NCBI GenBank assembly: GCA_023666645.1
Contig: JAMPBP010000001.1
Span: forward strand, 541,050-605,049
Source: Clostridiales bacterium
Lineage (GTDB): Bacteria > Bacteroidota > Bacteroidia > Bacteroidales > Muribaculaceae
Direction of reading: 5' to 3'
Length of the DNA stretch: 64,000 nt
A program made the translations under genes and the position numbers. The notes under the pieces are model-generated. The model had not been told where the DNA came from. It searched no databases and saw only the letters and a list, made by a program, of their open reading frames with translations. Position 1 is the stretch's first letter, and the number at the start of each line of letters is the position of its first letter. Positions 8,968 to 18,029 of the stretch are shown in pieces.

Positions 8968-11001
8968 TTACCAATTGGTGTTCTGAACGCACTGCTTGTT
9001 GCGGTTCACCTCCTGCTGAGGAATGGGAAGCAGGCTCATGCGCTTTGTGAATACACGCTCCTGCTGCTTGACGCGCTTGTAGAAGTTTACGTTCTTGTTC
9101 TCAGTGGTCTGACCCACGTTGTTGACATTGAAGCCGGTCATTATGCCACCCTCGCCACCGATGTGGTAAGAAGGATAGATCCAGCCATCGGTCATTTCGG
9201 CACCGCCACGCCATGTGCCATCGGCGACACTCCAGCGGCGCACGTCAAAGTAGTGCTTGTTCTCATAGGCGAGCTCCAGGATGCGCTCACGGTAGATAGC
9301 CTTGAGGACAGTCTCCTTGTCATAGGCGGGGAGAACAATCTTGGTCTGGTTGCGTACATCCTTGCCATTGTCACCGGCATTGAGGCCATACTGGGCTACA
9401 CCGGCGCGGCTGCGTATCTCGTTGACATACTTGAGGGCCTCGGGCAATTCGCCAAGTTCGGCACAAGCCTCGGCATAGTCGAGGTAAACCTCGGCCAGAC
9501 GATACTCACAGCTCATGTCCCAGTTGGACTGCTTGGCATAGTAGTTCTTACGCACGATTGTACCGAAGATAGGATAGTCGTGGGTCTTGCCATCGGGACC
9601 TGAGTTGCCATTGTACTGCATCTGGATAGCGGCACCACCCTGAAAGTCCCAAGGACGGTTCTGGAACGAAACGGCGAGATAGAAACGTGCCTCACGGTTG
9701 TAGAACTGCTTCATGATTGAAGTTGGACCGGTATAGCTCACCGCACCGCCCGATGCTACAGACTTGAAGTACTCATAGCCCGAGATGGGATCCTTGTAGG
9801 CGGTCGACTGGATAATGGCGGCCGAGCCACGGTTGGCTGTGGGAGGATTGTCGGTGTCATACGTGAAGTAGTCGGCATCATCCTCGATACGCAGGCCCTT
9901 ATTTGTAAAATAAAGGTCGACAAACTCCAGAGGAATAGTGAGCGCGCCTGCACCCTTGTCATAGTTTGAGGGAAGACCGGCAAAGCGGGGCACCATAGAG
10001 TAGGTTTCCTTACCGGCATTGGTGCGGCCATAGATCAGCTCCTCGTTGGTAGAGCTACCCATGCTGGCATAGAACACCGATTTGAAAGGACATGCATTGG
10101 ACAGGCTTGTGGTCAAGTGGTCGTATGTGTCACGCAGCACGAGGCTATACTTCTTGCTGTTGATGATCTTCCAGGCCTGTGTCTTGACATCGCGCCATTT
10201 CTCCTCGTCACGCTGTTGGGGGAAGAGCTTGGTGCCATCCTGATTGGCCAGATCCTTATAGAACCCATCGCCATTGTACAGATAGGATGCACGGAACAGG
10301 TAGGCGTCACACAGAAGCATCTCGACAGCCTCATGGGTAAGACTACCCTTGGTCTTGTCGTTGTAGGCACCGTCACCGCTGAATGTCGACATGAGCACCT
10401 TCTGGTCAAGGACAGCCTTGAACTCGCCGATGATATAGTCGAAGCACTCGTCGACAGTGTTACGAGGCATCTGATACATCGAGATAGGGTCGCTGTTGGA
10501 GCTTACCCTGTCGCCCATGAGCGGCACCGGGCCAAAAAGCTTCACCAGGTTCAGATAGAAGAAAGCACGGAAGGCGCGGGCCTCGGCCTTGGTGATTATC
10601 TTCTCATCATCAGGCATCGGTGTGCACCCGTCGATCTTTGACATATAGATATTACAGTTGGTGATACCGATGTAATACTGCTTCCACAGCCTCTCTACAA
10701 AACCGGTCGACGGAGTGAGCGAGCCTTGCACGATGTCATGGGTCTCGACCCAGTCCCAAGGGAGGTAACCCTCGATCGAGGCTCCATTCCAGTACATGGC
10801 GGTATTGCCGGCATAACGGTTGGTGCAGTCGGGGTAGAATGAATATATGTTGGTGAGCCATCCGAGAGCCTGGCCACGGTTCTGGAAGATATCGTCCAAG
10901 GTAGTGGCGTTGTTGGGCACGTCATCAAAGTAGCTGTCGCATGAAGGCAGCGAGATGATGCCGGTGGCGAGAAGGGCTAATCCTATTATTTTCTTTTTCA
11001 T
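8968..11001 (-). CDS. RagB/SusD family glycan-binding lipoprotein
   Basis: A 677-residue SusD-like protein. The signal peptide ends in a lipobox (SLPSC, Cys20), so the mature protein is an outer-membrane lipoprotein anchored just after the membrane and beginning CDSYFDDVPN. The helical TPR-like core and the C-terminal segment (ERILELAYENKHYFDVRRW) are typical of the family. It caps the SusC channel and captures oligosaccharide. It lies 13 bases after the SusC-like gene. The ligand is inferred to be alpha-manno-oligosaccharide from the surrounding GH76, GH38 and GH92 genes. Confidence 0.95.
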   Translation of the reverse strand: MKKKIIGLALLATGIISLPSCDSYFDDVPNNATTLDDIFQNRGQALGWLTNIYSFYPDCTNRYAGNTAMYWNGASIEGYLPWDWVETHDIVQGSLTPSTGFVERLWKQYYIGITNCNIYMSKIDGCTPMPDDEKIITKAEARAFRAFFYLNLVKLFGPVPLMGDRVSSNSDPISMYQMPRNTVDECFDYIIGEFKAVLDQKVLMSTFSGDGAYNDKTKGSLTHEAVEMLLCDAYLFRASYLYNGDGFYKDLANQDGTKLFPQQRDEEKWRDVKTQAWKIINSKKYSLVLRDTYDHLTTSLSNACPFKSVFYASMGSSTNEELIYGRTNAGKETYSMVPRFAGLPSNYDKGAGALTIPLEFVDLYFTNKGLRIEDDADYFTYDTDNPPTANRGSAAIIQSTAYKDPISGYEYFKSVASGGAVSYTGPTSIMKQFYNREARFYLAVSFQNRPWDFQGGAAIQMQYNGNSGPDGKTHDYPIFGTIVRKNYYAKQSNWDMSCEYRLAEVYLDYAEACAELGELPEALKYVNEIRSRAGVAQYGLNAGDNGKDVRNQTKIVLPAYDKETVLKAIYRERILELAYENKHYFDVRRWSVADGTWRGGAEMTDGWIYPSYHIGGEGGIMTGFNVNNVGQTTENKNVNFYKRVKQQERVFTKRMSLLPIPQQEVNRNKQCVQNTNW

Positions 11002-11014
11002 AAATCAAGTCGTT

Positions 11015-14000
11015 TTAGATGTTGAAGTTGACACCGATTGAGAATGTGCGTACATTGGGGTACGAGATACCGTTGGAGGTATTGAGCTCGGGATCCCACA
11101 GTTTGAATTTGCTCCATGTGAACACGTTCTCACCCATCAGGTAGAAACGTCCTCCCTTGAGTACACCCTTCTGCCATGCCTTGGGGAAATAGTAGGAAAT
11201 GGTGAACTGCTTGAGGCGCAGGAAGCTCATATCCTTGAGCCACCATGTGCTGGTCTTGTAGTTGTTCTCGTTGGAGGTATCGGTAGCACCCCATGCCAGG
11301 CGGGGATAGAATACATCGGTCTTGGTTGGATTCTCAGGATCCCAGCGGTCGTTGATGTTGTCATAGAGTGTACCACCACCGCTTGAGCTCTGGAATGGCT
11401 TGATACCGTTGCCATTGAGCAGACGGTCGGCATTGGCTGTGCCCTGGAAGAGAAGACCTAAACCTATGTTCTGATAGCGGAAATCACCACCGAATCCATA
11501 GTAGATCTGGGGCAGGTCACCACGCGAGATGCATGTCTGGTCATAGTCGTCGATGTGACCGTCGCCATTGAGGTCCTTGTAGAGGATATCACCGGGTTTC
11601 ACGATCTGACCGGCATATGTCTCACCAAACTGGGTGATGTTGCGCTCTTTGATCTGCTCTTCGCTGGTAGCGAGACCCTCGGCAACCCAACCCCACGATG
11701 CGAGCACATTGTGACCGCGGCGATCGAGCCAGGGATAAGCTGGATCGGCCTGTGCGTTCTCGACAACCTCGTCCTTGTTGTAGGCTATGTTACCACGCAG
11801 TGATACGAGAAGGTCGTCACCGAAGCGGTGAGAGTACTCAGCCGATACTTCGAAACCTTTGTTCTTTACGACACCTACGTTGGCATATGGATTGGCCTCG
11901 AGACCGGCAAGGAAGGGAAGGTCGGTGCGCTCCACAAAGATATGGTCACGTTTCTCCTTGAAGAGGTCGACAACGATGCTCAGGTCGCTGTTGAAGAGGT
12001 TCAACTCGATACCGAGGTCCTGCTTGTGAACGCGCGACCACATGGGCTCGTAACCATAGGCGCTGTAATGCCATTGGCCGCTGGCACCGTTACCGGTCCA
12101 ATAGTTTGAAAAGGTTATTGGACTTACCGAGGCAAGCTTGGCAAAGTAGGTGAAACGACCGTTGGAAGAGTCATTACCCACGATACCGTAGGAATAACGT
12201 ATCTTCATGAACGAGATGACGGGGCTGATGGGTTTCCACCACGATTCATTCGATGGTACCCAACCACCGGCGATAGCGGGGAAGAAACCGAAGCGGTGAC
12301 CTTTCAGGAAGTTCTCTGAACCGGTGTAACCACCGTTGAACTCGATGAAGTAGCGACGGTCGAAGTCGTAGGTGGCGCGAACAGCGAGACTCTGCTGCTT
12401 GTGAGGCAGTGTATCGAAGAGGCTGCCATTGTTGGCATCAAGATAGTTACGCATGGTGAAAAGTGCCAATGCGCTTACATTGTGAACAGAGTCAAACTGA
12501 CGGTTATAGCTCAACGCGCCTTCGAAATAGAATGTACGGTAAACCCACTTATTAGATTCTACCGACATGGTCTTGTTACCTTTGTACTTCTCGCTCAGCA
12601 GCAGATTGCCATCGGCGTCATAGAGGTATTCGTCATCGGCCCATGTACCTGTGGTGGGATCCATAGTGGCTGTGGTACCCCATGTGCTGTCGTCGACGCC
12701 ATAGTTGAGTTCCTGGTTGGCTTTCACGTCAAATGAAATCAAGGCACGAGCCTCGAGACCTTTTGACCAGTTCCAGAAACCGAGGTCCTGGGTGAGTTTC
12801 AGGTTGGTGTTGACCTGGGTCTTGGTCTGTGTCTGGTAGCCGCGGCGTGTAAGGGTGACCCAGGGAGAGTCGAGCTCGCGGTTATCGGGCGAGATACCGG
12901 GGTTCTCACCGTTGGGATACTGTACGGGATAGATTACAGGGTTGGTCTGCATCGCCTTACCGAAAATATCGTTAATACTTTGGCGGGGATAGTTGGCACC
13001 TGTGATCCAGCCGCTCACACCAATATCCACTTTGGTGGTTTTGGTGGCTTTCAGGTTGATATTGGTAAGGAAGTTATAGCGGTCAAATTTGATTTCGGTA
13101 GAATAGTCCTGACGGGGGTCGGTCTTGGTGAGACCTTTCTCATTATAATATGAGAGTGATACGTAGTACTGTGCATTGGGAGCGCCACCGCGTATGTTGA
13201 CATTGTAACGGGCATTGTATCCTGTCTTGTGATACATCTCGTCCATCCAGTCGACACATGGGTAGAGATATTTGTTGATAGTGCGGTTGCCGGCCACTGT
13301 CTGGGCATAGGCAGCCTCCTCGGCTGTGAGGGGATAACCGTTGGCTATCTTGGTGTTGGTGATAAATTGGGGGCTGTAGTAGGTAGAACCCTTGGAGTTC
13401 ATATAGGCCTCGTTGACGGCATGCATATAGTCGATACCGTCGACCAGCGAGGGAACCTTGGTGAGCTGGGTGATGCCTTGGTAGATGTCGAATGAGAATT
13501 TAGGGGTGCCTATCTCACCGGGCTTGGTGGTGATGATGATTACACCGTTACCACCGCGCACACCGTAAACGGCAGTCGAGGCGGCATCCTTCAATACTGT
13601 GATTGACTCGATATCGGCGGGGTCGAGCTGTGCGAAGCTACGCTCGATACCATCGACGAGCACCAGCGGGCCCTCGTTGCGGTTGGTGAGCGTGGAGAGA
13701 CCACGGATCCAAATGTCGGCATCGTCCTGTCCGGGCAGACCTGTGCGCTGTACCGAAACGACACCTGCCACACGACCGGCGAGTACATTTGACATGTTGG
13801 CCACAGGAGCCTTGACATCCTCCATCTTGAGGGTAGCCTGGGCACCGAGCACCGATATCTTCTTCTGTGTTGTATAACCTGTCACCACAACTTCATTGAG
13901 TGCTGTGGTTGTTTCTTTAAGAATAAAGTCGACAGTGGTGGCATTGGCTTTCTTCTCGGCCTGCTCAAAACCTATATAGCTGGCTGTGATGATGTCGCCA

Positions 14001-14215
14001 CGATTGACCTTAATGTTGTAGGTACCGTTGATGTCAGTGATAACGATATTCTTGGGGTTGTCCTTCTGAGTTACTGATACACCGACCAAAGGTTCGCCCT
14101 GCTCGTCTTGTACACGACCGGTGACATTAAGAACCTCGGCATATCCGGACAGCGAAAAGAATATCGCTATGAACAAAACGATATACTTCATCCTTGTTGA
14201 GCTGATGTTTACCAT
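11015..14215 (-). CDS. SusC/RagA TonB-linked outer membrane transporter
   Basis: A 1066-residue TonB-dependent channel. An N-terminal carboxypeptidase-regulatory-like domain (about 28-105) is followed by a TonB-box/plug start (LNEVVVTGYTTQKK). The plug domain contains VLVDGIERSFAQLDPADIES and VYGVRGGNGVIIITTKPG, and a large beta-barrel ends in an aromatic-rich terminus (FSIGVNFNI). The paired SusD-like gene follows after 13 bases. The ATG at 14215 precedes a second ATG at 14191 (MKYIVLF), which gives a more compact signal peptide and may be the real start. It imports oligosaccharides into the periplasm. Confidence 0.95.
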   Translation of the reverse strand: MVNISSTRMKYIVLFIAIFFSLSGYAEVLNVTGRVQDEQGEPLVGVSVTQKDNPKNIVITDINGTYNIKVNRGDIITASYIGFEQAEKKANATTVDFILKETTTALNEVVVTGYTTQKKISVLGAQATLKMEDVKAPVANMSNVLAGRVAGVVSVQRTGLPGQDDADIWIRGLSTLTNRNEGPLVLVDGIERSFAQLDPADIESITVLKDAASTAVYGVRGGNGVIIITTKPGEIGTPKFSFDIYQGITQLTKVPSLVDGIDYMHAVNEAYMNSKGSTYYSPQFITNTKIANGYPLTAEEAAYAQTVAGNRTINKYLYPCVDWMDEMYHKTGYNARYNVNIRGGAPNAQYYVSLSYYNEKGLTKTDPRQDYSTEIKFDRYNFLTNINLKATKTTKVDIGVSGWITGANYPRQSINDIFGKAMQTNPVIYPVQYPNGENPGISPDNRELDSPWVTLTRRGYQTQTKTQVNTNLKLTQDLGFWNWSKGLEARALISFDVKANQELNYGVDDSTWGTTATMDPTTGTWADDEYLYDADGNLLLSEKYKGNKTMSVESNKWVYRTFYFEGALSYNRQFDSVHNVSALALFTMRNYLDANNGSLFDTLPHKQQSLAVRATYDFDRRYFIEFNGGYTGSENFLKGHRFGFFPAIAGGWVPSNESWWKPISPVISFMKIRYSYGIVGNDSSNGRFTYFAKLASVSPITFSNYWTGNGASGQWHYSAYGYEPMWSRVHKQDLGIELNLFNSDLSIVVDLFKEKRDHIFVERTDLPFLAGLEANPYANVGVVKNKGFEVSAEYSHRFGDDLLVSLRGNIAYNKDEVVENAQADPAYPWLDRRGHNVLASWGWVAEGLATSEEQIKERNITQFGETYAGQIVKPGDILYKDLNGDGHIDDYDQTCISRGDLPQIYYGFGGDFRYQNIGLGLLFQGTANADRLLNGNGIKPFQSSSGGGTLYDNINDRWDPENPTKTDVFYPRLAWGATDTSNENNYKTSTWWLKDMSFLRLKQFTISYYFPKAWQKGVLKGGRFYLMGENVFTWSKFKLWDPELNTSNGISYPNVRTFSIGVNFNI

Positions 14216-14267
14216 GCTGGAAATGCGATTTAATGGTTTAGATCCCTTGTATTGAAAAAGGTAAGAT

Positions 14268-14303
14268 AGCGTGCCGGCGTCGGGAAAAGGGCGCCGACAC
14301 GCT
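14268..14303 (-). terminator. Hairpin between GLUG-repeat gene and susC
   Basis: A GC-rich inverted repeat of AGCGTG-CCGGCG with CGCCG-ACACGCT lies in the 109-base gap after the GLUG-repeat gene. On the minus strand it is followed by the weakly T-rich ATCTTACCTTTTT. It probably acts as a partial terminator or mRNA-stabilising hairpin, setting the SusC/SusD unit apart. Confidence 0.6.
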
Positions 14304-14324
14304 TTATAAGGAGTTAAGGGGATA

Positions 14325-17300
14325 TTACTTTACAACAACCTTGGCAGTTGTGACAGTACCGTTGGTAGCTACAGCCACGATATAGAAACCGTTGGCGGGG
14401 ACAGCTACTGTGGCCTCAGCGTCATTTACTACAGCTGAAGCAACCTGAACACCGGCTACAGTGTAAACCGTGATGGCGGCATTCTCGCCAAGACCGGCAA
14501 CGATGATCTCACCGTTGGCACCGGCAACAGAAACGCTGTTCCCGGTTGTTCCGGCGATAACATCCTCAATACCTGAAGCTGTGAAGTCGGTGACAGCGGG
14601 TGATATCAGTACGGGATACTTGTACTCGCCCTGGCCCATTGACCATACATTGTCAAAGTCCCAGCCGATAGCAGTGTAGGTAGTCTGTACAGCGAGAGTG
14701 TTGGGGTTCTGGGCGGTAGCTGATTCAACTACGCCACCTTCAGCAGTCTCGTTCTTGGAGGGCCACTGTGAATCACCTTCCATGATGGCAGCTGAGTTAT
14801 AGATGTTGCCTGAGAAAGTGATTGTAGCGTTGGCCTCGTCACCTGCGCCATTACCGGCGATGAAGGGAGCGGCAATCTTGGGAGAACCGCTGCCTGCAGT
14901 CTTGCAGTTGCCTATTGACACACAGTTCTCGATGGTGACAGCGCTCTTGCTCTTGTCGATAAGACCGATGAAGCCGCCTACCCAGCCACGGAATGTGCAC
15001 TCGGCGTTGACATTTGAGAGACAGTTCTTCAGCACGCAGCCACCCTCGAGTGTGCAACCGAAGTAGCCACCGATCTGTGAACCGCCTACTACAGTACCTA
15101 CTGCATAGCAGTTGGTCATCTCGATACCGTCAGCGTCGCCGGCTACAAGACCTACGTGGTCGTCACCTGTAACCTCACCTACGACTGCTACATTCTCCAT
15201 AGTAGTGGAAGAGCCCTGGCCTATGAGACCTACATGGTTGACACTCTTGCCGCCGTTGATGGTGAACTGAGTGAATGCCACATTCTTGATGGTAGCGCCT
15301 GAAGTCTTGCCGAAGAAACCATGGTCGTTGCCCGAAGTGAATGTGAGGTTGAAGTTCTTGATAGAGTGACCTGCACCGTCGAGTGTGCCCGTGAATGCGC
15401 TGCCACCATCGTTGCAGAAACCGTTGAACTCAACACCGGTGAGATCGATATCGGCTCCGAGAGTATATTTTCCCGAGGGGTTCTTGCGTATGCTGAGGAA
15501 TTCTTCAACAGTGTTGATCGTTCTCTCCTCATCGCTCAGTGATACATTGATATCAAATGTGTCGCGGCCTACGAGAGTGAACAGGTCGCTTACGGCAGAC
15601 TCAAAACCTACCTTGAAGGTAGCTGTGCCACCACCATCGATATCACCGTTTTCGTCACCTGTATAGATCACGCCATCCTCGGGTACCAATGTTGCGTAAG
15701 CCTCACCGCTCAACTGCTCGATGGTTATGCTCTGACCCCATGAACCGAGAAGAACTGAGTAATCATAGGTTTCATTGCCGTCGAAATATGTAATGTTGAC
15801 ACCATCCTCTGAAGGCATGTTGAATATAACAGTGGAGATGGGAGCCTTCATCCATTTCAGAACGGGGAGCATGTTGCCTTCGCCACCGGGGAGGAACTGC
15901 CAGTCGTTGTCAAAGTCAAGACCCAGGGTACCGGTGTACCAGGCCTGGCTGCGTACATCCTCTCTTGTGACAAGAGCACCTTCCTTGCTATCGGCTGTTC
16001 CGCCGGTAACCGCCTGGCCATTGAGTTTCGAATAATCGGCCACATAGTTGTTTTCAAGGACAACCTCACGGCTGTGCTTGTTGACAATGATGCCATAGTT
16101 TTCGGCGCCAGTGTTGGCGTTGGTATAAGAAGCGGCAGCGGCAAGACAGTTCTTGATTGTCACGCCATTGTCATCGAGAAGAGAAACGATACCGGCGAGG
16201 TTGGTATTGCCATTTGCTGAAACAGTACCGGCGAAGATACATTTGTCGACAGTACCCTTTACACCTACACCTGCTATACCTGCAGCCTGATAAGAGCGGG
16301 TCTTGATCACGGCATTGGAGATACAGTTGATTACGGTGGCACCCTCGTTGAGTTTACCTACGATAGAAGCCACGTGGTCACGACCTTCAATATATGAGTT
16401 GTTTACAACGATGTTGCTGATGATGCCGGGGCCCTTGGTCTCACCTACAACGGCTGCAACGTCGGCGTTGCCTACGAAGTTGACACCCTCGAAACCTACG
16501 TTCTTGATGAACTCACCGCTGAACTCAGCAAAGAGAGCCGTTCTGTCACGGTCGGTATTGGAGAACGAGATGTTACGGATCCAGTGACCCTGGCCGTCGA
16601 GTGTTCCGCTGAAGTTGGAGACGGGAGTGAACTCAACACCTGTCATGTCGATATCGGCGGCGAGAACGAAGTTGGCCTGGGGATTCTTTGACAGCTTCTC
16701 CATATCGGCTGCTGTGGCGATGACGGGAGAGAAGTCCAATACATCAAATGTCAACACGGTGGTCGCACCGGCACAGAATGCATCACCCTGTGTGGTGAAT
16801 GCGATTGTCACATGACCGGCAGCGGTGAATGTCACTTTGCCTTCGGCATATGTAGCGATATTGTTATCGCTGATTGATACCGATATCTCACGACCATAGG
16901 TGCTCACGGGGTTGGCATTGAAGCTACCGCTCACAAGTGCCTCCTCGGGAACATTCGACACGTAGATATAGTCGGCTACGATAGGCATGGTCATGAACGA
17001 GAGAATGGGATAGTTGACACCGTCATACTTCCATGCAGCACCGAAACCGAGAGCTGTGTATGTAGCAGCCTTCTTGAGATCGGCGGCGGGAGTGATGACA
17101 CCGTTGAAGTCAACACTCATGGCCGACTGGTCAACAGGATCAACACCGGGATTGTCACCATAGATGCTGTAGATGACAGTGGCATCGGAAGTGAGGTTGT
17201 CGACCGACACCAACTTTGAGTTCTCATTGTAGCAGGAACCTACGATACCATGAGTCTCACGCTGATTGTAAGTACCCTCACGGTCAGAAAGGAAAGAAGC

Positions 17301-17999
17301 ACCGGTGAGTTTGCGGGCAGCGTTGACGTTGTGCTTTACAGTTGTCGTGCCATCCTCAACGAAACCTACTATACCACCAACACCGGCCCAACCGTTACAG
17401 CTGGCCTCACCGATGAAGATATTGTTCTCGATTGTCACAGTGCCTTTGGTCCAGCCTGCGATACCACCGGCCTGATAGTCACGTGCAATCACATAGGCGG
17501 CCGAGAGACAGTTGCTCACGGTAGCAGTCTGGTCGGTTTCACCGGCATCACCAACGATACCGCCGGCATGGTCACGTCCATTGATGTAACCTGAAGTGTA
17601 CACGTTGTCAATGACACCACCGCCGAATACACGTCCGGCAGCGATACCTACATGCTCGTTACCATAGATGTTGGCATCTACGATAGCTACGTTCTTAAGA
17701 GTACCGGTCACTGCACCGAAGAGGCCAACCCAGTTACCGTTCTCAGTATAGGTAAGGCCTGAGATTGTGTGGCCTTTACCATCAAGAATACCTGTGAATG
17801 GGCTATCGCTGTTACCGATAGGCATCCATTCTCCTGTCAGAGTGATGTCGGCGGTGAGCTCATACTCTCCGGCGAGATCGTTGCCAATGTTGGCCAGGTC
17901 TGCGGCACTTCCAATCGGTGTCGCAGCATAAGCTCCCATTGAAGCGGTAAAGGCTGCCGCCATTACCACTAAACTTTTGAAAGGTAAATGCTTTACCAT
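14325..17999 (-). CDS. Large GLUG/beta-helix repeat surface protein with T9SS sorting domain
   Basis: A 1224-residue secreted protein with a signal peptide (1-25). It has three homologous blocks of about 300 residues (about 28-335, 425-715 and 825-1133). Each block opens with a ..ADIDLTG.EF..-type strand, then GTLDG.GH.I.N, then short GLUG-like turns (VGLFG, AGGIVG, ..NC.S.). The blocks are separated by Ig-like segments (about 345-423 and 725-820). The C-terminus (SGIEDVIAG onward, about 1142-1224) is a T9SS-type sorting domain. No catalytic motif is visible. It stands between GH38 and SusC, where many PULs carry a surface glycan-binding protein, so a binding or scaffold role is inferred. Function is unknown. 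Confidence 0.85.
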   Translation of the reverse strand: MVKHLPFKSLVVMAAAFTASMGAYAATPIGSAADLANIGNDLAGEYELTADITLTGEWMPIGNSDSPFTGILDGKGHTISGLTYTENGNWVGLFGAVTGTLKNVAIVDANIYGNEHVGIAAGRVFGGGVIDNVYTSGYINGRDHAGGIVGDAGETDQTATVSNCLSAAYVIARDYQAGGIAGWTKGTVTIENNIFIGEASCNGWAGVGGIVGFVEDGTTTVKHNVNAARKLTGASFLSDREGTYNQRETHGIVGSCYNENSKLVSVDNLTSDATVIYSIYGDNPGVDPVDQSAMSVDFNGVITPAADLKKAATYTALGFGAAWKYDGVNYPILSFMTMPIVADYIYVSNVPEEALVSGSFNANPVSTYGREISVSISDNNIATYAEGKVTFTAAGHVTIAFTTQGDAFCAGATTVLTFDVLDFSPVIATAADMEKLSKNPQANFVLAADIDMTGVEFTPVSNFSGTLDGQGHWIRNISFSNTDRDRTALFAEFSGEFIKNVGFEGVNFVGNADVAAVVGETKGPGIISNIVVNNSYIEGRDHVASIVGKLNEGATVINCISNAVIKTRSYQAAGIAGVGVKGTVDKCIFAGTVSANGNTNLAGIVSLLDDNGVTIKNCLAAAASYTNANTGAENYGIIVNKHSREVVLENNYVADYSKLNGQAVTGGTADSKEGALVTREDVRSQAWYTGTLGLDFDNDWQFLPGGEGNMLPVLKWMKAPISTVIFNMPSEDGVNITYFDGNETYDYSVLLGSWGQSITIEQLSGEAYATLVPEDGVIYTGDENGDIDGGGTATFKVGFESAVSDLFTLVGRDTFDINVSLSDEERTINTVEEFLSIRKNPSGKYTLGADIDLTGVEFNGFCNDGGSAFTGTLDGAGHSIKNFNLTFTSGNDHGFFGKTSGATIKNVAFTQFTINGGKSVNHVGLIGQGSSTTMENVAVVGEVTGDDHVGLVAGDADGIEMTNCYAVGTVVGGSQIGGYFGCTLEGGCVLKNCLSNVNAECTFRGWVGGFIGLIDKSKSAVTIENCVSIGNCKTAGSGSPKIAAPFIAGNGAGDEANATITFSGNIYNSAAIMEGDSQWPSKNETAEGGVVESATAQNPNTLAVQTTYTAIGWDFDNVWSMGQGEYKYPVLISPAVTDFTASGIEDVIAGTTGNSVSVAGANGEIIVAGLGENAAITVYTVAGVQVASAVVNDAEATVAVPANGFYIVAVATNGTVTTAKVVVK

Positions 18000-18029
18000 G
18001 TCTAAATAGTTTTTGGTTAATAATGTGGT

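Noticed and set aside
14325..17999. The three internal blocks as tandem DNA repeats or a CRISPR-like array
   Set aside because: The similarity is at protein level between blocks of about 300 residues; DNA copies are diverged and there are no short regular repeat-spacer units.
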